Source of the DNA: Fervidifonticultor_A sp037443565
GTDB taxonomy: Bacteria; Sysuimicrobiota; Sysuimicrobiia; Sysuimicrobiales; Humicultoraceae
Reading direction: 5' to 3'
NCBI GenBank assembly: GCA_037443565.1
Contig: JBBIOB010000086.1
Coordinates: 1 to 6,350 of the forward strand
DNA: 6,350 nt
Part shown: piece after piece, positions 6,229-6,350 of the stretch
How the letters are laid out: the number at the start of each line of letters is the position of its first letter
Numbering within the stretch: the first letter of the stretch is position 1
Position numbers and translations under genes: made by a program
Notes under the pieces: model-generated
What the model saw: only the letters and a program-made list of their open reading frames with translations
Databases searched by the model: none
Told to the model about the DNA's origin: nothing

Positions 6229-6247
6229 ACTTTATGACACAGTAGTA
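6229..6247 (-). repeat. Right terminal inverted repeat of the IS701-like element
   Basis: ACTTTATGACACAGTAGTA on the plus strand pairs base for base with the left end at 4770-4788. It lies about 40 bases upstream of the transposase start and marks the break in the IS110 fragment. Confidence 0.95.
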
Positions 6248-6350
6248 ATAAGCCGTCTGGGGCGGCAGCTCGTCGAGACGCTGGCGCAGCAGCATCCGAC
6301 CCCGCTTGCCGAAGAGATCGCTGACCTCCCGCACGCTCAGCGCGTACTTG
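6248..6350 (-). pseudogene. IS110 family transposase, internal fragment cut by the IS701-like element
   Basis: Reading leftward from the window edge, the frame encodes KYALSVREVSDLFGKRGR, then MLLRQRLDELPPQTAY, a stretch typical of the DEDD (RuvC-like) half of IS110-family transposases (the VSDLFG-KRGR-LPP signature). The match ends exactly at the right terminal repeat, after which the frame runs into IS701-like DNA and stops at 6083. The upstream part of the gene lies beyond the window. The C-terminal part with the conserved serine region is not found on the other side of the IS701-like element, where the hydrolase lies instead. Hence it is a truncated remnant. Confidence 0.75.

Larger units (their letters stand above)
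4770..6247. mobile_element. IS701-like insertion sequence, 1,478 bp
   Basis: A complete element by length and ends: perfect 19-bp terminal inverted repeats enclose a single minus-strand DDE transposase gene. Size and protein match the IS701 family (about 1.4-1.6 kb). That family is reported to duplicate a 4-bp YTAR target. The left flank does end in CTAG (4766-4769), but the right flank begins ATAA (6248-6251), so no 4-bp duplication is present. If the repeats are read two bases shorter, a TA is found on both sides, which is too little to be convincing. The flanks are unrelated genes (hydrolase and an IS110 fragment), suggesting a rearrangement after insertion. Confidence 0.88.

Noticed and set aside
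5034..6245. Plus-strand frame of 403 codons opposite the transposase
   Set aside because: Antisense shadow; the minus strand contains the DDE triad and family motifs.
4770..6247. Two-base TA target duplication as in IS630/Tc1 elements
   Set aside because: Two bases are too few to be meaningful, and the transposase is clearly IS701-like rather than IS630-like.
6083..6334. 83-codon minus frame crossing the right IS end
   Set aside because: It is a chimeric reading of the IS110 remnant and IS701-like terminal DNA, not a gene.

Overview
The window is high-GC, densely coding bacterial DNA from an organism I cannot name. A FadR-type GntR regulator, a catabolic-looking enzyme cluster and IS701-like and IS110 elements together fit a soil or sediment bacterium, but no lineage marker is present. 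No CRISPR array, tRNA, rRNA or phage gene is visible.

Layout. Positions 1-774 (minus) hold the first 258 codons of an NAD-dependent D-2-hydroxyacid dehydrogenase that runs off the left edge. Positions 775-1370 carry no convincing gene, only a small AT-rich island with a dyad. Positions 1371-2065 (minus) hold two broken genes: the C-terminal cofactor-binding domain of a thiamine-pyrophosphate (acetolactate synthase-like) enzyme, and the N-terminal two thirds of a single-domain cupin. They are joined at a perfect 24-bp palindrome (1830-1853). Positions 2077-2946 (minus) encode a GntR/FCD regulator. It is divergent from a CocE/NonD-type alpha/beta hydrolase at 3012-4769 (plus), across a short AT-rich promoter island. 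The hydrolase stop codon directly abuts a 1,478-bp IS701-like insertion sequence (4770-6247) with perfect 19-bp terminal inverted repeats. Beyond it (6248-6350) lies an internal piece of an IS110-family transposase, cut off by the IS701-like element.

How it may work together (inference). Regulator, cupin, TPP enzyme and hydroxyacid dehydrogenase all point left, and the hydrolase is divergent. This is a common arrangement for a small catabolic locus whose GntR/FCD regulator senses a carboxylate. The motif TGTATA-N3-TATC occurs in both AT-rich islands, upstream of the dehydrogenase and between regulator and hydrolase. This suggests one operator type for both transcription units.

The locus looks damaged: the cupin and TPP genes have lost their facing halves, the IS701-like transposase has an apparent one-base frameshift, and that IS joins two unrelated flanks without a visible target duplication. 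I found no convincing new defence or mobile system. The most informative signals are the palindromic gene-gene junction, the candidate regulon motif and the IS-bounded rearrangement.
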